From the NCBI GenBank assembly GCA_004009845.1, contig RMBW01000067.1, positions 124,001 to 188,000 of the forward strand: a stretch of DNA of 64,000 bases, given 5' to 3'. The stretch comes from Davidsoniella eucalypti. Taxonomy: Eukaryota > Ascomycota > Sordariomycetes > Microascales > Ceratocystidaceae. The notes under the pieces were generated by a model. That model was not told the origin of the DNA and did no database searches. It saw nothing but the letters and a program-made list of their open reading frames with translations. The translations under genes were made by a program, and so were the position numbers. Below are positions 35,190 to 44,075 of this stretch, piece by piece; position 1 is the first letter of the stretch; every line of letters begins with the position of its first letter.

Positions 35190-36150
35190 AAATTAGACAA
35201 CAAAAGATCTTACTGAAGCACAGAGATGAAGATGGGATTGTTCAAGTCTCGAATCTGAGTCAGAGTCTTCTTCATTGTGCCGGAAGTGGGGTTCCAGGTC
35301 GCACAGGATTCCTGACTGGCGGAGAGCCTGAGCTGTTGCGGCAGGAAAGACGGCAAAGGCCTGCTCTAGATAGGAAGAGATACCCATCCCCCCCAAGCTC
35401 ATGGGCAACCTCTGGTCCCAGTGTCTCCTTCAGCTTCTCTACGAACTTTCTCATCCCCAAGCTGAAGAACAGTGGACCGAACACGCCGAACTCCTTCAGC
35501 GGATACAAACCTGTTACCGTCGTTTGTAATGAGGATGGTCGGGTCTTCGTATGCCCATGCCGTTGCCCCCAAGAGATCCTTCCTGTACTCTCGCACGGAG
35601 TCTGCCATCCTCCTCCTGCTCATGTTGTTGAACGCATTAGAGAAGTCTAGTTGAGTAATATACTCGTGTCCCTCCGTGTTCTCGTCCTCGACGGCATTTC
35701 TGATTAGTGCCACGATTGGCTCCGTAGATGTCCCAACACCCTGTTGGCATGGGTTGGTACCGTACGAACCTGTGGCGATCAGGATAGCCTTGCCAATGAT
35801 TCGAATAAATGCTTCCCGACGGCTATTGGTCGTACGCCTGGTTTCTTGTCTAAGGCCACAGGTCGAGATGCCAGAAGGAACGCCCTGCCGGGAGAAGAGC
35901 CTGCTAGGATGTCGTTTGCCTGCTTTACAAGGAAGGAGATAAAGTCTTCCTCGTCTGCTGCTCGGATGATCAGTCGGTTCGGCCCCGGAGGGGCCAGGTG
36001 CAGCTTTCGGGTCCCAGGCTTTGATGGCTTCTAGAACATGTTCGGGGCCCGCTGACTTTGGCTTAGACTTAGCTCGTTCTTTGCCAAAAGGCCGGGCGGC
36101 CCCAGCTGTTCCAAGATTTTCTGCGAGGCGACTGCAGGAGTTGAGTCTTT
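35190..36150 (-). pseudogene. Degenerate reverse transcriptase of a non-LTR element, lodged between two tRNA genes
   Basis: Minus-strand frames carry RT segments in the right order but in shifting frames. They are AWDPKAAPGPSG, then LDKKPGVRPIAVG, then IIGKAILIATGS with NPCQQGVG, then ITQLDFSNAFNNMSRR (motif A region), WAYEDPTILI and the start of the GVRQGDP block. That block is broken, and FGPLFFSLGMRKFVEKLKE follows in another frame. Motif C (the YADD/YLDD box) and everything after are absent. The sequence style differs from the plus-strand LINE next door, so this is a separate lineage. Target preference near tRNA genes is known for several retroelements; here it is only suggestive. Confidence 0.75.
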
Positions 36151-36246
36151 GTCAAGGTTCATCAACATATAACCAGACAAAAAAAGCAAAAATAAATGCC
36201 CCATTTAAGGTTCGATATTCCAGCTGAACTGGATCACCGGGAATTG

Positions 36247-36328
36247 AGCCCGATGCGGGGGTCGAACCCGCAGCCTTAAGATTCCAAATTTTAAGAGTCT
36301 TACGCTCTACCGATTGAGCTAACCGGGC
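36247..36328 (-). tRNA. tRNA-Lys (anticodon CTT) with a short intron
   Basis: Acceptor GCCCGGT pairs with ATCGGGC (one G-U), with a D arm containing TAGCTCAATCGGTAGAGC. The anticodon stem TAAGA/TCTTA encloses CTCTTAA followed by about 9-10 extra bases (AATTTGGAA region) just 3' of the anticodon, the canonical intron position. The T arm is TGCGGG-TTCGACC-CCCGCA. Confidence 0.9.
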
Positions 36329-36400
36329 GGGGTTTTGATTTATTAAGGGAGTGACGGGAAAGTCTGTAAAGGAACGGCCCGGCTCCGGCCCGGCTCCGGA

Positions 36401-36454
36401 CTTAGGAGTTGGTTTTGTGGATCTGTCTTTTGGGGAATAGTTTTGTGGATGCAC

Positions 36455-36487
<33 letters not shown>

Positions 36488-36684
36488 TATTTGTTTTTGC
36501 TGCTCATAGTGGAGGTATGGACCACTAGTTCTTCGGGGCTAGGGGACGGTCTCGTCCCGCACATACAAAGCTATTGAGTTTGTCAAGCGGAAGACGTTAA
36601 ATATCTGTCCGGTAGCCAATCCGGCGTCGTATGATCTTAGTGATTTAGGTAGACGTTAAATATAATCAAATCAAATCAAATCAA
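36401..36684 (+). mobile_element. 5'-truncated LINE 3' tail with 14-bp target-site duplication
   Basis: This segment includes a T run at about 36459-36486. It then shows the conserved Tad-type LINE tail (TAGTTCTTCGGGGCTAGG, GACGGTCTCGTCCCGCACAT, GACGTTAAATAT) and ends in ATCAA-type short repeats. It is bounded by GGCCCGGCTCCGGA at 36387-36400 and again at 36685-36698, the expected product of target-primed reverse transcription. No coding part remains. Confidence 0.75.
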
Positions 36685-36700
36685 GGCCCGGCTCCGGAGC

Positions 36701-36754
36701 AACGTCGTATGATCTTAGTGATTTAGGTAGACGTTAAATATAATCAAATCAAAA
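36701..36754 (+). mobile_element. 54-bp severely truncated LINE 3' end with 13-bp target-site duplication
   Basis: Only the last 54 bp of the same LINE tail are present (GTATGATCTTAGTGATTTAG, then GACGTTAAATATAATCAAAT). It is flanked by perfect copies of CCGGCTCCGGAGC at 36688-36700 and 36755-36767. It landed inside the duplicated target of the neighbouring truncated tail, so the two insertions are nested. Confidence 0.8.
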
Positions 36755-37029
36755 CCGGCTCCGGAGCGCACCGGACCACTCGGACTAGTTATTCTTAGCG
36801 TTTTATTGCATGCTAACCTATAACCCGCAGACCCACTCTCAGGGCTGCACGGGAAATAGAGTTATCTTGGCCCCAAAGCCGGACTCTGGAAAGCCATAAG
36901 AGTTACTTGAATCTACGCTCATCTACAAATATTAATCATCTGGAAGCTGGTTGGAAGATGACGTCAGCCGGCTACTCATGTCCAGAACATGTGGGTCATA
37001 CCACCGCGAGATAGTAACACCATAACACC

Positions 37030-39656
37030 ATAGCAAATCTTGGATAGACCACGAAATACTCCTTACAACAGTGGCCGGTACACTTCCCCAAACATCTATT
37101 CGTGCTGTGAGATACAGGATGGACAAGGTAGACAAGGAGCTCTTCCTTAAAGCTTGCGAAAAAGAATCTGCCAGCCTCACATCTGGACAACTGACAACCT
37201 CGGAGGAGCTGGACGAAGAAGCTCAAAGGATCACTCAAGCACTAGTCCGAGTTCTCGATGAGTCAACCCCAAAGACTGCCAGTAGGGGCGATGGGAAGCG
37301 CTGGTGGAACGATGTCTGCAAAGCCACAGTCGGAGAGGCACGACGAGCGAAAGTTGCTTGGAGAACAAACCACACAAGTGCCCTTCGAGCTGTACAAGGC
37401 CAAGCAAAGCCTTTCACCGAGAGGTACGAAAAGCTAGGCAGGAAATGTGGTAACGGAACATCGAAGCCATCAACGAGCCGGGAGATGTGTTCAAGGCATT
37501 GAATTGGACTCGTGCCAGAGCATCATACTGCATACCACCTCTGACTTCAAACAGTGGGACAACGTTCACATCTGAGGAAAAGGCGCTGCTCCTCTTGGAC
37601 ACACACACCCAAGCAGAGGAGGCAGAAGAAGAAGTTTCATGCAGGGGAGAAACCCAAGTAGCTAGGCCCACACGAGAACTTGAGGGGCTGACTGAATCGG
37701 AAGTCAGAAACACTATCTTCAAACCGGGAAACACAGCCCCTGGGCAAAACGGCATCCCCAACAGTGCCTAGAAGTTGGCATGGAAGGTCTTAGGGCCAAA
37801 AGTGACAGCACTTTTCCGAGGCTGTCTGGAAGTTGGCTGGCACCCCAAGGTCTCCAAAGCGGCCTGCCTGGTGGTCATACCAAAGCCAGGCCGTGACAAA
37901 TCGCTCCCAAGAAGCTACAGACTGATCTCACTTCTCTCAACTCTGGGAAAGGGACTCGAGAGAATTGTAGCACGAAGACTGGCGGCACAAGCCATTGAAC
38001 TAGAGATCATCCCCCGCACATATGCTAGCGCAGTACCAAGAAGGGCAGCTACGGACCTCACACCGCTGCTGGCAGACAAGATTAAGGGACGATCTAAGTA
38101 TGGAGAGATAACCTCTTTTGTCACCTACGACATTAAGGGTGCCTTCGACACCGTGAAACGGGGTAGACTAGTTCAAAGGCTTAGAAATCAAGACATGACG
38201 AACTTACATGGGGTAGTCTGGCGTCTGGCCTACGCTGATGATGGCCTCGTTGCGGTCTCATCTAAGAAATTTTCAGATAATGTGGACACCATTAATGGAA
38301 CCCTGAAAAGAGTTACGCGCTCCCCCAACTGACCTATGCTTCATCCACCTGGTCTCCCTTCATGCAGGCTACAGGGAAAGAAAGGCTAGAGGTAACTTTG
38401 AGAGCTGCCCTGAGGGCCGCACTGCCAGTATACTGTACCACGCCAACTAGGCTTTTGCACATCCTCTCCTCGTTCCCAAACATGGAGATGATACTGAAGG
38501 ACCTCGATAGAGCCGCCGCCATTCGGGCTTCCACGGTAGACTCCCGGCACCCGCTGTGCATCACAGAGATAGAAGGACACATCAATGTGTATAAGGAATT
38601 GCTCCCGGCGCCGATTAAAGAGTCAAACAGACTCTTCCCAGAAGAAAAGGGCCCCCGTGACTGTCTGCCACCGCAACTAGACAAAGAAGAAGCCGCCAAA
38701 CATCATTTGAAAGAGGTGGCTGAGGCAGACCCGAAAAAGTTATGGGTTTACTCCGATGGTTCTCGCGATGAGAAGGGCAGGACAGGGGCTGGCTGGGCAG
38801 TCTTTTATGAGGGCATCAAACTGTGTGAAGGTCTAGGGTCATGTGGCTCTTTACGAGAAGTGGCCGACACAGAGGCTATTGCTGCGGACAATGCAGTCCA
38901 AGCGGCCATCAAGCATGCTCCTCCCGATGCAGGCAGTCTATATCTGTGCCTTGACAATTTGGGTGTTGCACAACGCATCTCCAATATGGCGGGTAGGAAT
39001 GGAACTTCTCAAGAGGCTGTCAACAAGATCCGAAGCTTACTCCATGAGTGGAAAGGAGGCACAGAGCGTGTAGAGCTAGCGATCAGAGGCATCAGATGGG
39101 TCCCAGAGCACACTAATGTTCCTTGCAACGAGCTAGTTGACAAGTTGGCGAAACAAGGGTGTACGAGCAATACTAAGCTTGTGGACCTCGACCGTGACCA
39201 TATGCCCCTTGCTTCCGCCCACAGATGGAAAAACGCACATCTGAATGCTGACTTCAAGTCATGGATAGTGGAGTGCGAGCCGAGAAAGCACCTTGGGGTT
39301 CGTTTTGAAACAAAGACTGTCTACAAGGTGGACTGGTTTAAAGGTCAGCACAGATCTACAGCGACTTTGCGGAGTACCATGGCCGTTTCTAGCATTTCTA
39401 GCATACGGATGTGGAAAGAAACTGCCCACTGTGCCACTCCAGACTAGCTTTGTCAAAGAGATACTTTGGAAAGAGAGCTTCTTGCCAAGAGACTAGAGGT
39501 GAAATGGCGGCACTACAGAGCCCATGACTGAGGAGGATTTGGTGTGGTTTTTGTTTCTATTTTTCATGTTTTATTTAACTTATTGTTCTATATTTGTTTG
39601 TATTTTTTTTTTGCTGCTCCTAGTGGAAGTATGGGACTACTAGTTCTTCGGGGCTA
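37030..39656 (+). mobile_element. Degenerate Tad-type LINE (linker, RT, RNase H, 3' UTR)
   Basis: A 5'-truncated, inactive non-LTR retrotransposon. No endonuclease domain is recognisable; the 5' edge is uncertain. Frames carry, in order, a linker with GKRWWNDVCKA (37.3 kb), PGNTAPGQNGIP, and RT fingers VVIPKPGRDKSLPRSYR, which appears after an in-frame TAG. LGKGLERIVARRLA and motif A YDIKGAFDTV follow. The frame then jumps to LAYADDGLVAVSS (motif C), skipping the usual GVPQGSPLSP region. RNase H (VYSDGSRDEKGRTGAGW, then CLDNLGVA and VPEHTNVPCNELVDKLAK) lies in the open frame 38362-39447. The 3' UTR contains the Tad-family sequence CTACTAGTTCTTCGGGGCTAGG. Several frameshifts and the internal deletion make it non-functional. 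It adjoins composite copy A. Confidence 0.85.
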
Positions 39657-39869
39657 GGTGTCCCAGTTAGGTATAATTCCGAACTATTGGTCTTCATACA
39701 ACCGTATTTAGCATTTTATTCATGATGTAGTTATTGACACAAACTGTGGGTGGTAGAAACTACGAGGATGGATATTCTATCACATGTGGAAATATAGTTG
39801 ACAACCTTGTATTATGATACTACTAAAATGTCTATAAAAACCCCTAACAAACACATAAAAAACAGACCC

Positions 39870-42443
39870 TCACTCTACAGTCATTCGAGTTTGCATAGGA
39901 TAGTACCTCTTGGCCTTTCGCTCGGAAACTACACTGGCATGGTCAAATTCTCTCTTCCTCGACGGTGGCCGTTCTTGAAGCTTAGCCCTGTCGAAATCAA
40001 TGACCATGACTCTCTTTGCTTGGGAATCAAAGAGAACATTCCTAGCCTCCAGATCTCCGTGTTCCACACCATAGTACCTGATTTGCTGCATAATGGGCTT
40101 CAGATATTCGTAGTGTTCATCCAGTCTTTCCACAGGTTCTCCAGCATAAGCCATCAAGAGAACATGTCTACAATCATAAAACTGAACCAACAGGCTCTGT
40201 TTGATATCAATCTTACCAAGACAGACTGGAATAAACTTTCCCTGGAGATACTTCAGTCTTGCATAGACATCAATCTCATTCTGAAGCAACCAAAGAGACT
40301 CTGTTTCAATTGCTTTGCCAACCAGAGTGTACCCAAATGGATGTGCAGTGACCTTGACTAGATTTCCAATAGCACCATATCGTTTCAACACATAAAGATC
40401 ATTGTCGAGATTGGTATCCATCTGAGTCTTGATAGTCTCCAGGAGTTGAGCGACCCCAATGGCATGCTTATTTGAGGCAGTATCTGCGTTTGCCTTTCTG
40501 TGAAGTGAAACATTAGGACAATGTTCATCAAGACTCTGGTGATGCACAAGGCTATATAGGCATTGCTGTGTGCAGTATCTCTCTCGGGGAGGTCGTATAG
40601 GTAGAGAGCCGGTAGTTCCAGTAGTTTGATGATCTGATGTTGCCGAGCCAGGATTGTTGTTGGTACTACTACTAGTGCTGTTGTCGGGGATATCACTCTG
40701 AGATTGATCTCCATAGCGGTCAGGCAGGTAGACGAGTCTGGATTTCCGTTCGGCCTGTGCTTGTTGGCTATCCGTTGGCTGTTCGAGGGACAAAAGTGAT
40801 AGTGTCAAGATATGGGCAACTGGTGTCTGCTTGATAGAATTGATCTCTCCTTCAATGGCCTTGGGATCTTGGGGACCGTCTTTCTGAGTACGGAGTGGTA
40901 TACTAGATATAGACTCTCCAGGAATAGAAAGATAGTAGGATAATTTACTGGGATCATCTTTATCTACATGGAGATAGACAAAACATTCACCAGTTGTGAT
41001 ATATCCATACTGAAGCCCAGAGTTTATCAGATAGTGAAAGATTTGGGTGATAGCATAGGCAGTAAACTGGCAGAACCTGTTGAATGTGCCCTCCTCAGTT
41101 TCCTCTTTGGTGGGGTTGATCTTTTTCCCCGCAACAAAGTCATAGAAGACAGATGGCTTGGCATTAGATAGATATACAAGAGCCCTCCGGAGAAATGCAG
41201 GGGGGATCTTATGGGCAGCCTTGTATTCCACAATAAACAGGTTCCTCTCCGGATCTTTACGACCTTCAAGATTTCTGTATCCCGTCGCAGTAGAATCAGC
41301 ATCGAAGCGTCGGTTTTGTAAAGATAGCTTGGCTGCAGAACTATCATTTGTAGAAGTAAGAGATCTGGGTCGCTTTTTGCTAGATCTTTCGTTGGGTAGA
41401 TACAAAGGAGGAGGAGGAGGAGGAGGAGGAGGCACAGCATTGCCTGCTACATCTGATGGGTTGTCGGTATCCGAGAGGTCAGAATCTGATGTGCCAGTAT
41501 TTGAATGGCTGTCATTCGTGGAAACACAAGCTACCCGTATCCTTGGTGGCTGACTAGCTTGGATTGAAGATTCGTTTGCCAATTGAGCAACCGCATAATA
41601 TCGTGAGTTGACATCGAAAACCACATTTTTGATAGAATCGTATGCTGTTTTCTTGCCGGGTTCTTGATGCTGCAAAAATAGGTTGATGATAGTTTCAACA
41701 TGGTCCTCAATAGCCAGTCGAGAAAAAAAGACAACATGATCCTCACATGACAATGGCTTTGCCAGCTTTTTCTGGTTGGAAGCAATACTGCTAAAGCTTG
41801 GAAATAGCTCTTGTTGGCCGAAGAGAGTATAGAACTGGGTGAACTTTTGTTCATGAATGCTCTCGAAATTTATCCAAGACTTCAAAAGACGCGGATATAG
41901 CCGATTATGGACTGGAGTAGGCCCACCAGTTGTATGGTATTCTTGATTGGGCTCCAGTGCCAATGCTTGGTAATTGAGTGAAAAATCGTCGTAAAGAGCT
42001 GTTGAGAAATTGGAAAGCACATTGAACTTTTGAGCAGCTTCTTTTGCCAGTCGTTCCTTCTCTTTTGCCAGTCGTTCCTTCTCGGTGCGTGCTTCTGCTG
42101 CTTCTCTGGCAAGTCGTTCTTCTTTGGCGAGTGTTTCAGCTGCTTCTCTGGCAAGTTGTTCTTCTTTGGCGAGTGTTTCGGCTGCTTCTCTGGCAAGTCG
42201 TTCTTCTTTGGCGAGTGTTTCGGCTGCTTCTCTGGCAAGTTGTTCTTCTTTGATACGTGCATTGGCTTGTGCAAGTTCTTTGGCGTTTTCTTCATTCTTG
42301 AATCGTTCTTTCTCGGCGCGTTCTTCGGCTACTTTGACGAGTTCTTTGGCTACTTTGACGAGTTCTTCGGCTTGTGCGAGCTTTTTGGCGTTTTCCTCGT
42401 CGCGCTGTCGTTGTGCTTCCACTTTATCAGCTTCATTACCCAT
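39870..42443 (-). CDS. Crinkler-type protein: coiled coil, PD-(D/E)XK-like nuclease, protein-kinase-like domain
   Basis: Single exon, 857 residues, intact. Residues 1-140 are a charged helix built from near-exact 14-residue units (LAREAAETLAKEER/Q). A conserved region (146-300) follows, then an acidic, Ser-rich linker with a nine-proline run at 338-346. Residues about 385-500 fit a PD-(D/E)XK nuclease core: NLFIVEYKAAHKI (E and K of the ExK motif) and a later QFTAYAITQIFHYLI...GYITTGECFVYL segment. The C-terminus is kinase-like: catalytic HGDLEARNVLF (795-805) and metal-binding VIDFD (814-818). Nuclease plus kinase-like fusions are a known class of CRN/CR-type effectors and mobile-element-linked proteins in fungi and oomycetes. 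I see no signal peptide. A nuclear or intracellular role is inference. It lies inside composite repeat A and has a near-identical partner at 63203. Confidence 0.8.
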   Translation of the reverse strand: MGNEADKVEAQRQRDEENAKKLAQAEELVKVAKELVKVAEERAEKERFKNEENAKELAQANARIKEEQLAREAAETLAKEERLAREAAETLAKEEQLAREAAETLAKEERLAREAAEARTEKERLAKEKERLAKEAAQKFNVLSNFSTALYDDFSLNYQALALEPNQEYHTTGGPTPVHNRLYPRLLKSWINFESIHEQKFTQFYTLFGQQELFPSFSSIASNQKKLAKPLSCEDHVVFFSRLAIEDHVETIINLFLQHQEPGKKTAYDSIKNVVFDVNSRYYAVAQLANESSIQASQPPRIRVACVSTNDSHSNTGTSDSDLSDTDNPSDVAGNAVPPPPPPPPPLYLPNERSSKKRPRSLTSTNDSSAAKLSLQNRRFDADSTATGYRNLEGRKDPERNLFIVEYKAAHKIPPAFLRRALVYLSNAKPSVFYDFVAGKKINPTKEETEEGTFNRFCQFTAYAITQIFHYLINSGLQYGYITTGECFVYLHVDKDDPSKLSYYLSIPGESISSIPLRTQKDGPQDPKAIEGEINSIKQTPVAHILTLSLLSLEQPTDSQQAQAERKSRLVYLPDRYGDQSQSDIPDNSTSSSTNNNPGSATSDHQTTGTTGSLPIRPPRERYCTQQCLYSLVHHQSLDEHCPNVSLHRKANADTASNKHAIGVAQLLETIKTQMDTNLDNDLYVLKRYGAIGNLVKVTAHPFGYTLVGKAIETESLWLLQNEIDVYARLKYLQGKFIPVCLGKIDIKQSLLVQFYDCRHVLLMAYAGEPVERLDEHYEYLKPIMQQIRYYGVEHGDLEARNVLFDSQAKRVMVIDFDRAKLQERPPSRKREFDHASVVSERKAKRYYPMQTRMTVE
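42097..42252 (-). repeat. 42-bp minisatellite encoding the coiled coil of the CRN-type protein
   Basis: Three full 42-bp units (starting at 42097, 42139, 42181) and a partial fourth encode 14-residue Lys/Glu/Ala-rich repeats. They keep frame, so unit gain or loss changes coil length by whole repeats. The partner copy at 63.4-63.56 kb has a different order and number of variants. Confidence 0.85.
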
Positions 42444-43150
42444 GATCAGCGAATCGATTTGGGAGTAGAGAAAATAAAAAATAGGTGATATGTAGTTACA
42501 TAGAAGTGTTGTGGAATGATAGATAGAGAAATTAGGATCAAGTAATCAGAAGTGAAAGGTGCGTTTGGTTGTTGTTGTTGTCATGTCTAAGATGACAAGG
42601 TTAGGCAGCAATGTGTTTGCTAGGTTGGGTTTTAGAGATACCTTTGTGGTCATGTGACAATTGCCATACCAAGTGTTTGTCTACTTCCCCCGTGCTCGAT
42701 AACAAAACAATAACTTCAAATTGCTTCATTAGTTAGTTATAGGATTTTTTCATATTTTCTATAAAAAGGTGGTCATTCTCCTTCTACATTACTAAAACAT
42801 GTTTCAAACCTTCTCTACCTGCAATGACTGAGAGTGGTAGAAGCCATAGGTAGTACAGGGTTTTACTGTGGCTAATATCAATATTTACGTAGTAAGCCGA
42901 ACTAATACTAGTACACAATGTAAGGTGAAAGACAACACTTCTCAACATAGCAGGCCACTGAGATATAGAACATTTGTTATGGTTTCGTTATATGAGATTC
43001 GTGCACTGTTTTCCTTTTTCCTTTTTTCTTTCTTTTTTGTATTTGTTTTTGTTGCTCATTAGTGGAGGTATGGACCACTAGTTCTTCTTTTCAGGGGGAC
43101 GGCGTCGTCCCGCACATACAAAGCTATTGATTGAGTTTGTCGAGCGGAGG

Positions 43151-43860
43151 GGCACAACGAAGAGGAAGACTCCGGCCGACGAAGACTCCGGCCGACGAGC
43201 CGATTGGGGATTGGGGATTCGAGGAGGTTGGATTGCGCAAGCTCTACGACCTGACAATCGTCACGCTTCACGGGGAACACTCCTCAAGGGAAGCAGCTAC
43301 CATTCTGAACAAGAGTTACAACGTTGAGATTGGTAAATGCCCCCCCCTAGAAGCTGGCGAGCAGTTCTACCCCATGGTGTTCTCCCAGGGCAGATCGATG
43401 GACCCGAAATCTAAAACTACATTCAAGATACTACAACAACGTATGTCAAAGACCACTTCAGCCTGGCTCGCCAGAACCGTGGGCATCCTGATGGCTGAAA
43501 CCCGAGTTGAGGCCCATTGGGTGACCCGAGGTGTGGCTCAAGAAGGCCGCATGGGTGACGGCGCAACACTCCCAGTCTGTCCCTTGGACTTGGGGAATCA
43601 AGACGAGGACGATTTCGCGGATAGTGAGGAGGGCTTCCTGGCCTGAAGAGCATGTGAACGATATTTCGATTGGGTGCTGCTTTCTTTTGATGATTCTACA
43701 GCTGTGACAATGTTTTTTTCTTTTTTTTTCGCTCTTCTTGTTTCCTCTATATTGTTTTTACTGCTTCTTTCTACTATTTCCCTCTACTATTACCCTTCTT
43801 TGCTTTGCACTTATCGCTATATTTCAACCTAGTCTTTACACCAAAAAATTGCCAAAACAA
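43151..43860 (+). repeat. Insert unit within the LINE-type tail, copy A (no ATG-started gene)
   Basis: Starts at GGCACAAC and contains internal duplications (GAAGACTCCGGCCGAC twice; GATTGGGG twice). An open frame of 171 codons runs to 43646. It begins right after a TGA at 43128, opens with TTG, and has no ATG until about codon 80. Copies B and C of the same unit carry frameshifts and stops, so I treat it as repeat DNA or a decayed gene, not a confident CDS. Confidence 0.6.
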
Positions 43861-44075
43861 TAGGTAGACGTTGAGAATTCATAAATGAATAAACGGATAA
43901 GCCGAATATTTTTCGACAGGATCTTTACCGGGGAGTATATATCGATGGGGTACATCTGTCGATTCAAGTCTTTTGATCTGCCTTGTAGGTTATAACATTG
44001 AGACAGAGCAATAATATGTATATGTTGTACATATATATTTCACTGATAGACTTATTATACATGTGACCTACCCAT

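Larger units (their letters stand above)
39597..43872 (+). mobile_element. Composite repeat copy A: CRN-type gene antisense between two LINE-type tails
   Basis: Left part: a LINE 3'-UTR segment ending GGGGCTAGG, then a unique-looking spacer to 39730. Middle: 39731-42844 holds the CRN-type gene and its upstream region on the minus strand. Right part: a spacer ending in a T/C-rich stretch, a second LINE-type tail start (GTATGGACCACTAGTTCTTC, GTCGTCCCGCACATACAAAG), and an insert starting at GGCACAAC (43151). A shortened end reads TAGGTAGACGTT. Copies B (58.26-59.45 kb) and C (61.75 kb onward, inverted) share both flanks. The final ATCAA-type tail is lost in this copy. Confidence 0.8.

Noticed and set aside
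42097..42252. CRISPR-like spaced repeat
   Set aside because: The 42-bp units are contiguous, without spacers, and encode an in-frame coiled coil.
39731..42844. The block missing in copy B as a spliced intron
   Set aside because: The junction bases are not GT...AG on either strand and cannot be shifted to make them so.
43131..43646. 171-codon open frame in the insert unit of copy A (and a 220-codon version in copy C)
   Set aside because: It starts at TTG directly after a stop, has no ATG until about codon 80, and is frameshifted between copies. I kept it as repeat DNA, possibly a decayed gene.
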